A stretch of DNA of 64,000 nt from Rosistilla carotiformis (lineage in GTDB: Bacteria > Planctomycetota > Planctomycetia > Pirellulales > Pirellulaceae). Below the pieces are notes generated by a model. The model was not told the origin of the DNA. It did not search any database and saw nothing but the letters and a program-made list of their open reading frames with translations. The DNA is taken from NCBI RefSeq assembly GCF_007753095.1, contig NZ_CP036348.1, positions 806,001 to 870,000 on the forward strand, given 5' to 3'. The translations under genes were made by a program, and so were the position numbers. Shown here piece by piece: positions 53,200 to 62,756 of this stretch (its first letter is position 1; the number at the start of each line of letters is the position of its first letter).

Positions 53200-54267
53200 C
53201 TACTTTTTCAGCGGCTCGAGTTTTTTCAGCAGTCCGAAAAACTCGCTGTCGGTCGTCAGGATCAAGCTGCTGTCCTTGGTGATCGCCTTTTCGTAAGCCT
53301 CCAGCGTGCGGACGAACGTATAAAATTCGCCCACTTCGTTCATCGCTTCAGCATAACTCTTGATCACGTCGGCGTCGGCCTGCCCTTTGGTTTCGCTAGC
53401 CTTCTGTTGTCCCTTGCCCTCGATACTCTGCACCTCGGCATTGGTTTCGTTGATGATCGCTGCTTTCAAACGTTCCCCTTCGTTGACGTTCCGCGCCGAG
53501 ATCGATTCCCGCTCGGCGATCCAACGGTCGAACGTTTTGATGCGGACGCTGTCGACAAACGCGATCTGCGAGATCCCGATATCGATCAAGCGGATGCCGC
53601 GGCCGATCCCTTCTTGATCATCCTTGCTGGCCAGTCGACGTTGGGCTTCGATTTTGATCTGGTCGAGGATCTTGCTCCGACCGGCGAGGATCTCTTTCGA
53701 ATTTGATTCGCTCTTCTCTTCCAGTTCGACCAGCATCTGTTCGGCTTGGCTCTCGCCGACTTCGGCAAGTTCGTCGTCCAGCAATTGTTGATCGCCCGAA
53801 AGGGTTAGGGTGCGGTTGGTGCTGCGGACGAGTTCGGCCAGATCGTATTGCGTGATCACGTCGCGGATCGCACTGCGGCAGATCTGTGCCACCCGTTCCT
53901 CGGCGTTTTCGATCGTCCGCAATCGCTGCACAAACGTGGTCGGCCCAGTCTCGGCATCGTCGATCTGCCACATCGCCCAAGGGATCAATTCGATCTTCTT
54001 GTCATCGCGCGTCGGCAGGTCGGGCAGCAGGAATCGCCGGCTGTCTCCCCAGAACTGACGCGTCTTGGGCAGTCGCCGAACCGTTTCGACGAACGGCAAT
54101 TTGTAATAGACGCCCGGTTCGACTTTTTCGCGAGCCGGTTTGCCGAACCGCATCACAACTCCCATCTCGCGTTCATCGATCACGAAACAGAAGAAGGGGG
54201 CGAGGACGAGCAGGATTGCTAGGACGGCGAGTCCACGTAGTAGGTTGATCACAGTTTCAGGTTTCAT
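53200..54267 (-). CDS. hflC: HflC-like SPFH protein
   Basis: A 355-residue SPFH/stomatin protein. A membrane anchor (about 8-28) precedes the SPFH domain with EREMGVVMRFGK and EPGVYYKLPFVETV, followed by the HflC-type block RGIRLIDIGISQIAFVDSV (about 225-243) and a coiled coil (about 255-310). With HflK it forms the complex that controls FtsH proteolysis. It lies 57 bases downstream of hflK. Confidence 0.88.
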   Translation of the reverse strand: MKPETVINLLRGLAVLAILLVLAPFFCFVIDEREMGVVMRFGKPAREKVEPGVYYKLPFVETVRRLPKTRQFWGDSRRFLLPDLPTRDDKKIELIPWAMWQIDDAETGPTTFVQRLRTIENAEERVAQICRSAIRDVITQYDLAELVRSTNRTLTLSGDQQLLDDELAEVGESQAEQMLVELEEKSESNSKEILAGRSKILDQIKIEAQRRLASKDDQEGIGRGIRLIDIGISQIAFVDSVRIKTFDRWIAERESISARNVNEGERLKAAIINETNAEVQSIEGKGQQKASETKGQADADVIKSYAEAMNEVGEFYTFVRTLEAYEKAITKDSSLILTTDSEFFGLLKKLEPLKK

Positions 54268-54324
54268 CGTGGGTAGCTGCTTTATGTAGGAGAACTTTTG
54301 AACCGGTCGAACACGCGCGGCGGG

Positions 54325-55365
54325 TTACGGGGCGGTGGCCGTGGGGTTCAAGTTCAGCATGGGCAGCAGACCTTTTAAGTCGCTGTCGAGGATCGTCTTA
54401 GGGCCGCTTGTCGAAAGCACCCGTTCCATCGATTCCAGATACATCCGTTGTCGGGTCACTTCAGGAGCTTCTTTATAGCTCTCGTATTTCGACAGCAACG
54501 CGGCAATCTCACCAGCCGCTTCGGCGCGGCGGCGGGCAGCGTAACCCTCCGCTTCGCGAATCAATTTATCGCTGTTGGCCATCGCCGTCGGAATCATCTT
54601 GTTCCGTTCGCGCCGCGCCTCGTTGACCAATTGGTCGCGCTGTTGAATCGACGCGTTGACATCGTCGAAGGCGGGGCGGACGCGTTCGGGAGGCGTCACG
54701 CGTTGCAGCTGAAGGTCGACAACCGAAACGCCACATTGATAGACGGCCAATTGTGCGGTCATCTCCTCTAACGCAGCCGCAGCGATCTCGTTCCGCTTGC
54801 CGGTCAGGATCTCGTCGGCTGAGTAATCGCCGACGACGCGGTGCATCGTGCTGCGAGCGACCGCCAGGATCGTATCTTCGACCTGCCGCTCGTTGATGCT
54901 GAAGACATACTCTTGCGGGTCGGTGACTCGCCAAATGACGGTCCATTCGACCACCGCGGCAAACAGGTCACCGGTCAGGATCAAGGATTGCTCCTCTTCC
55001 ATCTTATTGATTTTCATCTGCTGGCCGCGCGTGCTGGTATCTTGCGTGCCGGAGGGAAGCCGCAGACTTCGCTCGCTGGTGTCGATCAGGACGCGGCGGT
55101 CGATCCAGGGCAATTTGAAGTGCAGCCCGGGGCCGACTTCGCTGTGATACCGGCCGAATCGCAACACGACAGCGCGTTCGTATTCGCGAACCGTATAGAC
55201 GCCGCTCCAGACGACGTAGATCACCAGCATCGCCGCCATCGCGATGATGCCGGTAGAGAGGACTTGGCGGGTGGCTTGGCGGATTTCATCGGGATCAAAA
55301 TTCTGAGGCACAACTTGTTCCAGCAGTTTGCAAATGTGTGAAGCATCGCTCGCGTGAAGATTCAT
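54325..55365 (-). CDS. hflK: HflK-like SPFH protein
   Basis: A 346-residue SPFH protein. A membrane anchor (about 38-58), VREYERAVVLRFGRYHSEVGPGLHFKLPW (about 57-85), the block SVVDLQLQRVTPPERVRPAFDDVN (about 210-233) and the helix RREAAGE-type segment follow the HflK pattern. Membrane-bound partner of HflC and FtsH. A short membrane protein gene precedes it. Confidence 0.88.
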   Translation of the reverse strand: MNLHASDASHICKLLEQVVPQNFDPDEIRQATRQVLSTGIIAMAAMLVIYVVWSGVYTVREYERAVVLRFGRYHSEVGPGLHFKLPWIDRRVLIDTSERSLRLPSGTQDTSTRGQQMKINKMEEEQSLILTGDLFAAVVEWTVIWRVTDPQEYVFSINERQVEDTILAVARSTMHRVVGDYSADEILTGKRNEIAAAALEEMTAQLAVYQCGVSVVDLQLQRVTPPERVRPAFDDVNASIQQRDQLVNEARRERNKMIPTAMANSDKLIREAEGYAARRRAEAAGEIAALLSKYESYKEAPEVTRQRMYLESMERVLSTSGPKTILDSDLKGLLPMLNLNPTATAP

Positions 55366-55428
55366 GCGAGCTATCGATCTTAGGCTTCAACGCGAACGAT
55401 TCGGGGCGCAAAAAATTTGCCCGCCGGA

Positions 55429-55599
55429 CTAGCGTTTTAGTGTCGAAGTCCGTAGCAACAAAAATCCAGCGACCACAAACAGCGAAGCGATGATGCCCCA
55501 CTGAGTGGTATCCATTTTGTTGTAGTAGTCGGCGAGTTCGCGTGAGGCGCCACGCCACCAATCGTTGAAGCTAAATCCGAGCAGTAGTTTACCGAGCAT
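55429..55599 (-). CDS. Small membrane protein preceding hflK
   Basis: A 56-residue protein: an amphipathic start (GKLLLGFSFNDWWRGASREL) and a single membrane helix (about 35-52). The ATG follows a GAAGGA site; a longer frame upstream lacks coding character. It stands just before hflK on the same strand and may be co-transcribed. Family unknown. Confidence 0.5.
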   Translation of the reverse strand: MLGKLLLGFSFNDWWRGASRELADYYNKMDTTQWGIIASLFVVAGFLLLRTSTLKR

Positions 55600-55937
55600 A
55601 GCAGTTCCTTCACGGTTCGACAGGGATTGCAAGGGAAGTTAATTCTCCGTTGCGGCAACCACGCGATCTGCCATGTAGCGTTCCGCGGAAGTCGAATTCG
55701 GCGGCGACACCGTCAGCAAATGCAAGGTTTTTTGAGGCGAAAACGCTTCCGCCAGGTTCGGACCGGTGGCGATCAACGCAGCGGTCCAGTGAACCATAGC
55801 TCGCGCCAACTTGAGAAGTTGGTCGAGATGCAAAAAAATCGTTGAACCCACTATTTTCGATATTCGAAACGCAAGCTATACTTCGTCCGTCCAAGTGACG
55901 ATGAGTTAAATCATCGCAAGGACCAAATGCCATCCAA
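55600..55937. other. Divergent region between the hfl genes and tRNA-Asp
   Basis: About 340 bases. It contains a tRNA promoter-like element at 55855-55882 and, on the minus strand, a stretch faintly like a DUF1559 C-terminus, judged too weak to call. Confidence 0.4.
55855..55882 (+). promoter_or_regulatory. Putative tRNA-Asp promoter with a palindrome at -35
   Basis: TATACT at 55877-55882 is a fair -10 hexamer 55 bases before the tRNA. At the expected -35 position sits a perfect palindrome TTTCGA-TAT-TCGAAA (55855-55869) in place of TTGACA, so a bound factor may act there. Confidence 0.4.
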
Positions 55938-56011
55938 GGCGCGGTAGCTCAATTGGTTAGAGCCCCGGACTGTCGATCCGGAGGTTGCGGGTTCGAGTCC
56001 CGTCCGCGTCG
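55938..56011 (+). tRNA. tRNA-Asp (anticodon GTC)
   Basis: A complete cloverleaf: acceptor GGCGCGG/CCGCGTC (one G-U pair), D-arm GCTC...GAGC, anticodon stem CCGGA/TCCGG with GTC at 55972-55974, T-arm GCGGG-TTCGAGT-CCCGT, and discriminator G. The CCA end is not encoded. 74 bases. Confidence 0.95.
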
Positions 56012-56402
56012 CTTCTTTCGACCCCACTGAATCCGCTTTTAACGTAGATTCCAAATTTTGTGGGCGAGTCGCGATTTTCCTGCTTTCTCGGACAACCCCT
56101 CTGTTTGTTCGAGAGTCTTTGTTGTCGGACACGCTGCGTTTTTGCTGTGCCCGTCTCGCTGTTCGCCTCGATTCGGTTTGGCTTCTTTGTCCCAAGCTTG
56201 CTGCGAGTGCTTGCTCAGGAACCGTTGAGAATGCCAAGTGATCGTCGTGGCCGCTGGCTTGAGCATTGCTACGGTGCTTCGCGCCAGCCGATCGTCGTAT
56301 CAAGATAGCTGGTGGGATCATGATGGGAATGTCGTGAGCGGCGAGCCGAGTGCTGCAGGCACTTCCCAAGCATCAGCATCTGAAGAAAAATTGGTTTCAA
56401 AC
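56012..56402. other. Leader region between tRNA-Asp and prfC
   Basis: About 390 bases. The prfC frame stays open upstream to a GTG at 56238 but without conserved sequence. I see no other gene, hairpin or terminator. Confidence 0.45.
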
Positions 56403-58064
56403 ATGAGCACCAGTCCTACCCGTCCGGCCGCAGCCGCCAAGTCGTCTCATGGCGGTAGCGACGTTGAATCGCAGCGGATGCGTCGGCGAACGTTCGCCAT
56501 TATTTCGCACCCCGATGCCGGTAAGACCACGCTGACCGAAAAATTGTTGCTGTTCGGCAATTCGATCGAGACGGCCGGTGCGGTTCGGGGCCGCAAATCG
56601 GAACGCGGGGCGACATCGGATTGGATGGATCTGGAAAAGCAGCGTGGGATTTCGGTCAGCTCCACCGCGTTGACGTTTGAATTTGCTGGATTCCAAGTCA
56701 ATTTGCTGGATACTCCCGGTCACCATGACTTCAGCGAAGACACCTATCGAACGTTGATGGCAGCCGATGCAGCGGTGATGGTCATCGACCTCGCCAAGGG
56801 GATCGAGTCGCAGACCGAAAAACTGTTTCGCGTTTGTGCGTTGCGAAAAATTCCTGTCCTCACCTTCGTCAATAAAGTCGATCGTCGCGGTCGTTCGCCG
56901 TTGGAGATTCTGGACGAGATTGAACGCAAGTTCTCGATCGAGCCGGTTCCACAGAACTGGCCGCTCGGCAGCGGTGAAGATTTTCGCGGTTTTGTCGATC
57001 TGCAAGATGATTCCGTGCATTTGTTTGATGAACGCAATTCAAGTCGCCGGATTTCACCTAAGGTTGTCCAATGGTCCGACTTGGAATCGATCGAGCCGTC
57101 GATTGCCTCGGATCTGATCGAAGCGACCGGTGAGGAAGTGGATTTGGTGCGGATGGCGGGCGCGACGTTGGAGAGGGAGCGTTTTCTCGATGGTTCGCAA
57201 ACGCCAGTCTTCTTTGGTAGTGCGTTGACGAACTTTGGTATCGAGCATTTTCTGCATGGGTTCCTTAAGCTGTGCCCGCCTCCGGGAACGCGACAGCAGG
57301 TCGAAGGGAGTCTGCCCGAAGCGTCCTCGAGTTTTTCGGGTTTTATTTTTAAGATCCAAGCCAATCTCGATCCTCGGCATCGCGATCGAGTCGCCTTTTT
57401 GCGCGTCTGCAGCGGGATGTTTCAACGCGACATGGAAGTCACCATCGCGCGATCGATGAAGAAGATTCGGTTGGCGCGCGCGTTTCGCATCTTCGGCCAG
57501 GATCGTCAAACGTTGGACGAAGCCTATCCGGGGGACATCATTGGTTTGGTCTGTCCAGGTGAATTCCGGCTCGGCGATACGCTGTGTCAGGACGAAATCA
57601 TTCACCACGAAGGCCTGCCGCAGTTTTCACCGGAGTTCTTCGCAGTGCTGGGGTGCGCCGATACGTCGCGCCGTAAACAATTCGATCGCGGTTTGACGCA
57701 GTTGGTGGAAGAGGGCGCGATTCAGGTCTTTCATGATGCTCACGCCAAGCAACGCGAAATGATGCTCGCTGCGGTGGGGGAGTTGCAGTTTGATGTCGTC
57801 CGTTATCGGTTGGAGTCGGAGTACAATGCACCGACGACGTTAAGTTGGCGGCCCTACAAAATGGTTCGCTGGTTCAATGCCACCGCCGAACAAAAAGCGA
57901 AGCTTCGACTTCCTTTCTCGTCCAAGTTGGCGTTGGATCAGTTTGGGCAGGACGCCATTCTGTTGCAGTCCAAGTGGGATGAGAGTGTCCTGCATCGCGA
58001 GAATCCCGACATCCGATTTGAAGAGATGCGAGTCGCAAGCCACGAGCGGGCCAGTGGCAATTAG
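56403..58064 (+). CDS. prfC: Peptide chain release factor 3
   Basis: A translational GTPase that recycles class I release factors. G1 SHPDAGKTTLTE (about 36-47), G3 DTPGHHDF and G4 NKVDR are standard. The C-terminal block FSPEFFAVLGCADTSRRKQF and SWRPYKMVRWF match RF3. The length of 553 residues is slightly over the usual 530, mostly through a Ser/Ala-rich N-terminus. The ATG was preferred because conserved sequence starts 28 residues later. Confidence 0.95.
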   Translation: MSTSPTRPAAAAKSSHGGSDVESQRMRRRTFAIISHPDAGKTTLTEKLLLFGNSIETAGAVRGRKSERGATSDWMDLEKQRGISVSSTALTFEFAGFQVNLLDTPGHHDFSEDTYRTLMAADAAVMVIDLAKGIESQTEKLFRVCALRKIPVLTFVNKVDRRGRSPLEILDEIERKFSIEPVPQNWPLGSGEDFRGFVDLQDDSVHLFDERNSSRRISPKVVQWSDLESIEPSIASDLIEATGEEVDLVRMAGATLERERFLDGSQTPVFFGSALTNFGIEHFLHGFLKLCPPPGTRQQVEGSLPEASSSFSGFIFKIQANLDPRHRDRVAFLRVCSGMFQRDMEVTIARSMKKIRLARAFRIFGQDRQTLDEAYPGDIIGLVCPGEFRLGDTLCQDEIIHHEGLPQFSPEFFAVLGCADTSRRKQFDRGLTQLVEEGAIQVFHDAHAKQREMMLAAVGELQFDVVRYRLESEYNAPTTLSWRPYKMVRWFNATAEQKAKLRLPFSSKLALDQFGQDAILLQSKWDESVLHRENPDIRFEEMRVASHERASGN

Positions 58065-58407
58065 CACGCAAGCACGCTCCATGCGCCGGTCATTGCTGGC
58101 CCTTGTTTCCTGATCGGACCCGGTGAAACAAATCGCTAGGAATGGGGGTGGGCCAAACGGTGCGAGAGCACTGTTGGCGCAAGTCCAGGCCGGCACGACC
58201 TGTCGCGTGAAGAATGCACCGCAAGGTTTGCGGGCAGTCGTGCAAGAAAAAATAGCCGGAGCGGGACTCGAACTACCCAGCAATTTGCGGGGTCAAACGG
58301 CGCAGACGGCGAAGTTACCACTGATCTTACACCGATTTTCAGCATAACTGATCCGGTGGAAGCCGAATTGCTCTGTCGCTTCCGATCGCTGCCCCCTGCT
58401 GGCCGCG
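58065..58407. other. Region after prfC
   Basis: About 340 bases holding the tRNA-like fragment. No gene or clear terminator of prfC recognised. Confidence 0.35.
58252..58283 (-). other. tRNA 3'-end-like fragment (possible attachment-site remnant)
   Basis: On the minus strand TTCGAGTCCCGCTCCGGCTA reads as a T-loop, the 3' half of a T-stem (CCCGC) and an acceptor end. The 5' partners are replaced by unrelated sequence (GGTAG where GCGGG would pair), so no tRNA can fold. Such fragments are left where integrases recombine inside tRNA genes. A T-run follows. Confidence 0.4.
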
Positions 58408-58857
58408 CTAAACTGCTGAGCGTCGCGAGCGACCTGGGAGCCGCGCAAGACGAAGGTGCCGTCGTGACCGGAGGAAGAGTCGATGCGATTGGGAAGCAAG
58501 CCAAGACGCCGGGATGATCATCGAGAACCGGAAAGTATCGCCAACCTTGCCGGAAACGCCGAACGCCTTACCGGCGGCACCGCGGGCTTTTTGTGAAACC
58601 GGTGGCAAATTTTCCACCGGTTTATCCTTTGATGGGCGACCGCTGTTTTGTTCGTGTCGCTCCTTCGCCCTCGCGTCGTAGATCTCGCGAGCCTTCGCCG
58701 CGCACATGGCACGCTGCGATGGCGTCATGTGTCGACGGTGAAGGTTGTGCGACAGGACGAGCTTGACAGGGTCGTCGTGGTTAATATCTTCCTCGCGAAA
58801 GTGATACGTTGTGTCATTTGCGACGCAGGTTGCAAAACACCCAGTATCCGATACCAA
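58408..58857 (-). pseudogene. ParB-like (HTH part) gene fragment
   Basis: The stretch DDPVKLVLSHNLHRRHMTPS, with AAKAREIYDARAKERHEQ, then AFGVSGKVGD, matches the central helix-turn-helix part of ParB/KorB-type proteins of phages and plasmids (NLHRRH is characteristic). The ParB catalytic N-terminus and the C-terminal part are missing, and the remaining 60 residues look unrelated. A second, similar fragment lies 4.3 kb away (62757-63188), so this is a decayed element gene. Confidence 0.55.
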
Positions 58858-59171
58858 GCATGGCAGTAAGTATCGTTCCCAGGAAAGCGAACGTCAGTAC
58901 GGCAGTGATACCAACATGTACGATCGCTTCACCACGTTCCATTGACGTCTCGGCAAGCTCATTGAACCATATGCCCTGGATGTAGACATTTCGCATTCGA
59001 AATAACGCCCAGCTTTGTGTGTAGGAATAAGCAGCCAAGCAGCGTCGCAGATCCGGCAAAGAATGGCCAGTCTCGCGATACCGCGGCCTTCACTTGCGAC
59101 GTCGTGGGGCGGGAATCGGGCTTGCGAATACTTGGTGGAACGGAAGCACAAAGGGATTCGACATCGCTCAC
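58814..59171 (-). pseudogene. Frameshifted small membrane protein
   Basis: Two frames join into one plausible protein. Residues in one frame (59171-58959) carry a helix DWPFFAGSATLLGCLFL, and in the next frame (to 58814) follow the polar segment IQGIWFNELAETSMERG and a second helix. Each frame alone has one helix and a broken end; a frameshift near 58990-59010 would reconcile them. This is a weak inference. Confidence 0.3.
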
Positions 59172-59767
59172 TTGCTGCCAGTCGCCAAGTGATTCGTGCC
59201 AAACGCGATCCGTTGGTGGCAGTCGACTTGCGACCGAGGCGTCTCGCAGCTTTTGCAGTGAAAAAGGCCCCTGTTGTTTTCCGTCACGCGCGAAATACTA
59301 ATTGATGGCCAAAGGATCGACAAACGGTGGCGGTGCGATTGGTGGAGGCTGTGACATGCGATTTAATCCTGTTTGGTTTTGCCCGCACTGTCGCGCGGTT
59401 CACCACGTCGCGTGCTGGGTGCACCACAAAGTGGCAGGATACGTTCGCTACTTTAACTAATGCGTCGAACCGCCAAAAGTGCGACAAGTATTCTCATGAG
59501 TTTATCGATCTTTTGCAGATGGGGGCGGTGACACCCGATTTAATGAACGTTTGCTTACCTGTGCAACTGAGACGCTGAGCTAGCTCCAAAACGTTACTTC
59601 TCCAGCGCTCAATCACGCTATTGGCAAGAGTTTTCATCACCGAAATTTACATTGCTTGACGACATCAGTTTGCAAACCGGCAAAGGCGCTCAATAATTGA
59701 TCTAAACAGCGGCTACGCAAAGCGCCTTGAGGCGTAGAATACTCGTTTTTTGGGAGCTATTGAAGCT
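59172..59767. other. Accessory intergenic region
   Basis: About 600 bases, AT-richer by eye than the core genes. Several overlapping short frames, none recognised. Confidence 0.35.
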
Positions 59768-61339
59768 ATGTCGATCGACCGAGATTTCTGCATCATCGGG
59801 GCAGGCCCCGCTGGCCTCCAACTCGCGTATTACCTTGAAAAAGCACAACGGTCGTATATCGTGCTGGAAAAAGGTGATTCGCCAGGTACGTTTTTCAAAA
59901 CGTTCCCACGACATCGCAAGTTGATCAGCATCAACAAGGTTCACACCGGACATTGCGACCCTGAAATCAATTATCGCTGGGATTGGAATGGGCTATTGTG
60001 CGATGACGATCGGTTTATGTTCCGCAACTACAGCCAAAAGTATTTCCCTCACGCGGATGACTTGGTCCGGTACTTAAAGGACTTTGCTTCGCTACAGAAT
60101 TTGAGTGTCCAGTGCAACGTTGACATCCAACTCGTACAGCGCGACGCCGGTGGTTTCCGGATTCGCGATACCCAAGGCAACGAGTTTTCATGCCGCAACC
60201 TCGTGATTGCCACTGGTCTGTCGAAGGCGTACGTTCCCGAGATCCCCGGAATCGAATTGGTTGAACAGTACGACCAAGTGACGATGGATGCTGCTGATTT
60301 CGCGAACCAGCGAGTATTGATCATTGGAAAGGGTAATTCTGGATTCGAGACTGCCGACCATTTGGTCGAAACTACCGCGTTAATTCATGTAGCCAGCCCA
60401 CACCCTGTCAAGTTTGCATGGCAGTCGCACTTCGTGGGTAACCTACGTGCAATTAACAACAATTTACTAGACACGTATTTACTAAAGTGCCAGAACGCCA
60501 CGCTGGAAGTCGAAATCGGAAAAATTGAAAAGAACGGAAGCAAGTTTCTTGCAACGGTGAACTACCAACGTGCGATGGGGAGTAGCGAGGTAATCGAGTA
60601 CGATCGGATCATCTGTTGCACCGGTTTTCGCATGGACCGCAGCATCTACTCCGAGGACTGCAAACCGGAAATGACCATTCACGATCGCTTCCCAAGCCTC
60701 GACAGCAGTTGGCAATCAGTAAATATTCCAGGCTTGTACTTCGCTGGTGCTTTAACTCAGTCACGCGATTTCAAGAAGACGGCGAGCGCATTCATACACG
60801 GGTTTCGCTACAATGTCCGCGCCCTGGCCAGCATTTTGCTAAATCGCCAATACGAGGAACCGATTCCCAGCCGGCCGGTAGCTCCATCGCCATTCGCAAT
60901 GACCGAAGCCGTTATTCAGCGAGTCAATCGCAGTTCAGCACTGTGGCAACAGTTCAGCTTTCTTTGCGACGTCTTGATGGTCTCTCACGACGGCGAGTGC
61001 GTTGACTATTACGAAGCGCTGCCGTTCGACTTCGTTCACGATTCGTTGGCTGGTCAATATGAGAGATATTACACCGTCAGCTTAGAGTACGGATTTGGAC
61101 CTGATGACGACCCGTTCAGAAGTAGCCGCGTTGCCCACACCGATGCGGAGGCGGCAGAGAATAGCACTTTCCTGCATCCGGTTATCCGTCGCTTTAGCAA
61201 CGGAACACTGCTGGACGAACAGCATATCGTCGAAAATTTGGAAGCGAACTGGACCGACGAAGCACTCCATGTAACGCCGCTGCGCAATTATTTCGAGCGC
61301 ACCTTGCCTCCCCGCACCGCGCCCGCAGCGATGAAGTGA
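59768..61339 (+). CDS. FAD-dependent monooxygenase/oxidoreductase (FOXRED2-like)
   Basis: A 523-residue flavoprotein. FAD-binding IIGAGPAGLQLAYYLEKA (about 9-26), a NAD(P)-binding IIGKGNSGFETADHLVE (about 185-201) and CCTGFRMDRSI (about 283-293) give the flavin monooxygenase/pyridine nucleotide-disulfide layout; NKVHTGHCDPEINYRWDWN is reminiscent of FOXRED2-like proteins. Its codons are visibly AT-richer than those of the housekeeping genes (runs such as ATTTACTAGACACG). With the mobile-element debris around it, this suggests horizontal acquisition. Substrate unknown. Confidence 0.78.
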   Translation: MSIDRDFCIIGAGPAGLQLAYYLEKAQRSYIVLEKGDSPGTFFKTFPRHRKLISINKVHTGHCDPEINYRWDWNGLLCDDDRFMFRNYSQKYFPHADDLVRYLKDFASLQNLSVQCNVDIQLVQRDAGGFRIRDTQGNEFSCRNLVIATGLSKAYVPEIPGIELVEQYDQVTMDAADFANQRVLIIGKGNSGFETADHLVETTALIHVASPHPVKFAWQSHFVGNLRAINNNLLDTYLLKCQNATLEVEIGKIEKNGSKFLATVNYQRAMGSSEVIEYDRIICCTGFRMDRSIYSEDCKPEMTIHDRFPSLDSSWQSVNIPGLYFAGALTQSRDFKKTASAFIHGFRYNVRALASILLNRQYEEPIPSRPVAPSPFAMTEAVIQRVNRSSALWQQFSFLCDVLMVSHDGECVDYYEALPFDFVHDSLAGQYERYYTVSLEYGFGPDDDPFRSSRVAHTDAEAAENSTFLHPVIRRFSNGTLLDEQHIVENLEANWTDEALHVTPLRNYFERTLPPRTAPAAMK

Positions 61340-61887
61340 GCGTGAGGCCCTTCCTAGGCCCAAGGCGTCAGCCGCAAACTTGAATGCGTCTGCTTAAAGG
61401 GGCTTATTTAACGTTGGCTGGTCGATGATAAAGTCGTTGTCATCAAGCACCTGTCAAATCGGGCGAGGTTTGGCTTGATCAATCGCTATGGACGCCATTT
61501 GGATCAGGTTTTCACTCTCATTGGATGTTGCGGTATTGCCCCGATTAAAATTCCCCAGTGCAACCGGCAGCAATAAGATACCGGCCACGAAGCTCGCGGG
61601 GAGCTAACCAGCCGACAACCACAGGGCATGCCGTCGTACATTTCTGCTGCTGCCCCGCCCCGGCATCCCAAGCAACTTCGGCATCGTGCAATGTGCCAAC
61701 GTAAGGAGCAATGTCTGCGCCGTGATCCGCCAGTTTGGCGCATGTCGCTCAACCCGACAGGAATTAAAGGGAAGCGATTGTCAATGCATATTGAGTGGGC
61801 ATCTTGTCGCTGAAGTCTTAGGAGTAGTGGAAAAACGAATCGTCGTTGTGAAATGAATGGCTGCGCGACAAGCTTGAACGTTTGTGA
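61340..61887. other. Accessory intergenic region
   Basis: About 550 bases between the flavoprotein and the convergent phosphatase-like gene. Only short, unconvincing frames; nothing recognised. Confidence 0.4.
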
Positions 61888-62676
61888 TTACTTACCTGCA
61901 GGAACGAGTTCTCCATTGCCCAAATCACCTTTCGGCGGTGCAGGTGTGGCGCATTGCTTTGAATCCCCATTGCAGCCGTTCAAACGCTTCGACACTTCCA
62001 ACATCACATAAAACATCTCTTGAGCAATTTGGAAGCTACGATCATCGTAACGCCTCGCCTCTTCGGGCGTGCCGTCTGCGAGCTTGGGATCTTCGTACTG
62101 CAGCGAAAACCTTCCGTCGGCACCACTCACCACAGGACACTGCTTATCAGCCTGCGAACAACACAGTATCGCCGCAAATCCAGATGTTGGATTGCAACGT
62201 GCTGAGAAGATCTTCGAAAAAGCTCGGATTGGCGGATGCAGGTCGGAATATTGCACCAGATAGGTTGGATTATCACCTTGCGAAGAGGCGACCGCGGAAA
62301 GGCCTGCACGCCGGAGGGCGTGTATCGTTCGGATGTTGCAAGCTGTTGCTTCCGTGCCTCCGGAATACGTTTCTACACCCGGCACGCTGTAGTGCGCTGC
62401 TGCCGTCTGGCACCAGATCTGAGCGAGATGGCTGCGGCGAGAGTTGTGCGTGCAGATGAAGACCAGCTTCGTGTGGGTTCCTCCTTTTGCTCGCGTCAGT
62501 ACGTAGTCGACAACACCGTTGAGCAATTGTTTTCGGTCGTCTGTCAATGACGTGACCGATTCTTCAACCCCGCCAACAAATGAGCGAACGGGATCAATCA
62601 ATTGTGCATTCGCTGGAGACCCAAACGCGGAAACAATGGTCGCTGCTAGAATCGAAATAGAGAGTTTCGGATTCAT
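61888..62676 (-). CDS. Secreted low-molecular-weight phosphatase/arsenate-reductase-like protein
   Basis: A 262-residue protein with a signal peptide (about 6-24, ANA site). The fold matches low-molecular-weight tyrosine phosphatases and thioredoxin-type arsenate reductases: VFICTHNSRRSHLAQIW has the C-x5-R-S P-loop (C74, R80 by my count), and the C-terminal part has YDDRS, where the family has its catalytic Asp. These enzymes are normally cytoplasmic; an exported version is unusual. No arsenic genes are adjacent. Confidence 0.7.
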   Translation of the reverse strand: MNPKLSISILAATIVSAFGSPANAQLIDPVRSFVGGVEESVTSLTDDRKQLLNGVVDYVLTRAKGGTHTKLVFICTHNSRRSHLAQIWCQTAAAHYSVPGVETYSGGTEATACNIRTIHALRRAGLSAVASSQGDNPTYLVQYSDLHPPIRAFSKIFSARCNPTSGFAAILCCSQADKQCPVVSGADGRFSLQYEDPKLADGTPEEARRYDDRSFQIAQEMFYVMLEVSKRLNGCNGDSKQCATPAPPKGDLGNGELVPAGK

Positions 62677-62756
62677 TGACGGTTACTGCCTTCACGGGGC
62701 TCGTGCGGAACGATTAAGAGCCGCGGCTGGCACCGCTGGCAACAAGTCTAGTTGGT

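Noticed and set aside
55610-55933. Minus-strand stretch NLAFADG...GTLHG resembling a DUF1559 C-terminus
   Set aside because: Only a few residues match, and there is no pilin-like N-terminus or start; too weak.
55911-56369. Minus-strand open frame containing GLEPATSGSTV
   Set aside because: It runs antisense through tRNA-Asp; this peptide is a known type of spurious tRNA-derived translation.
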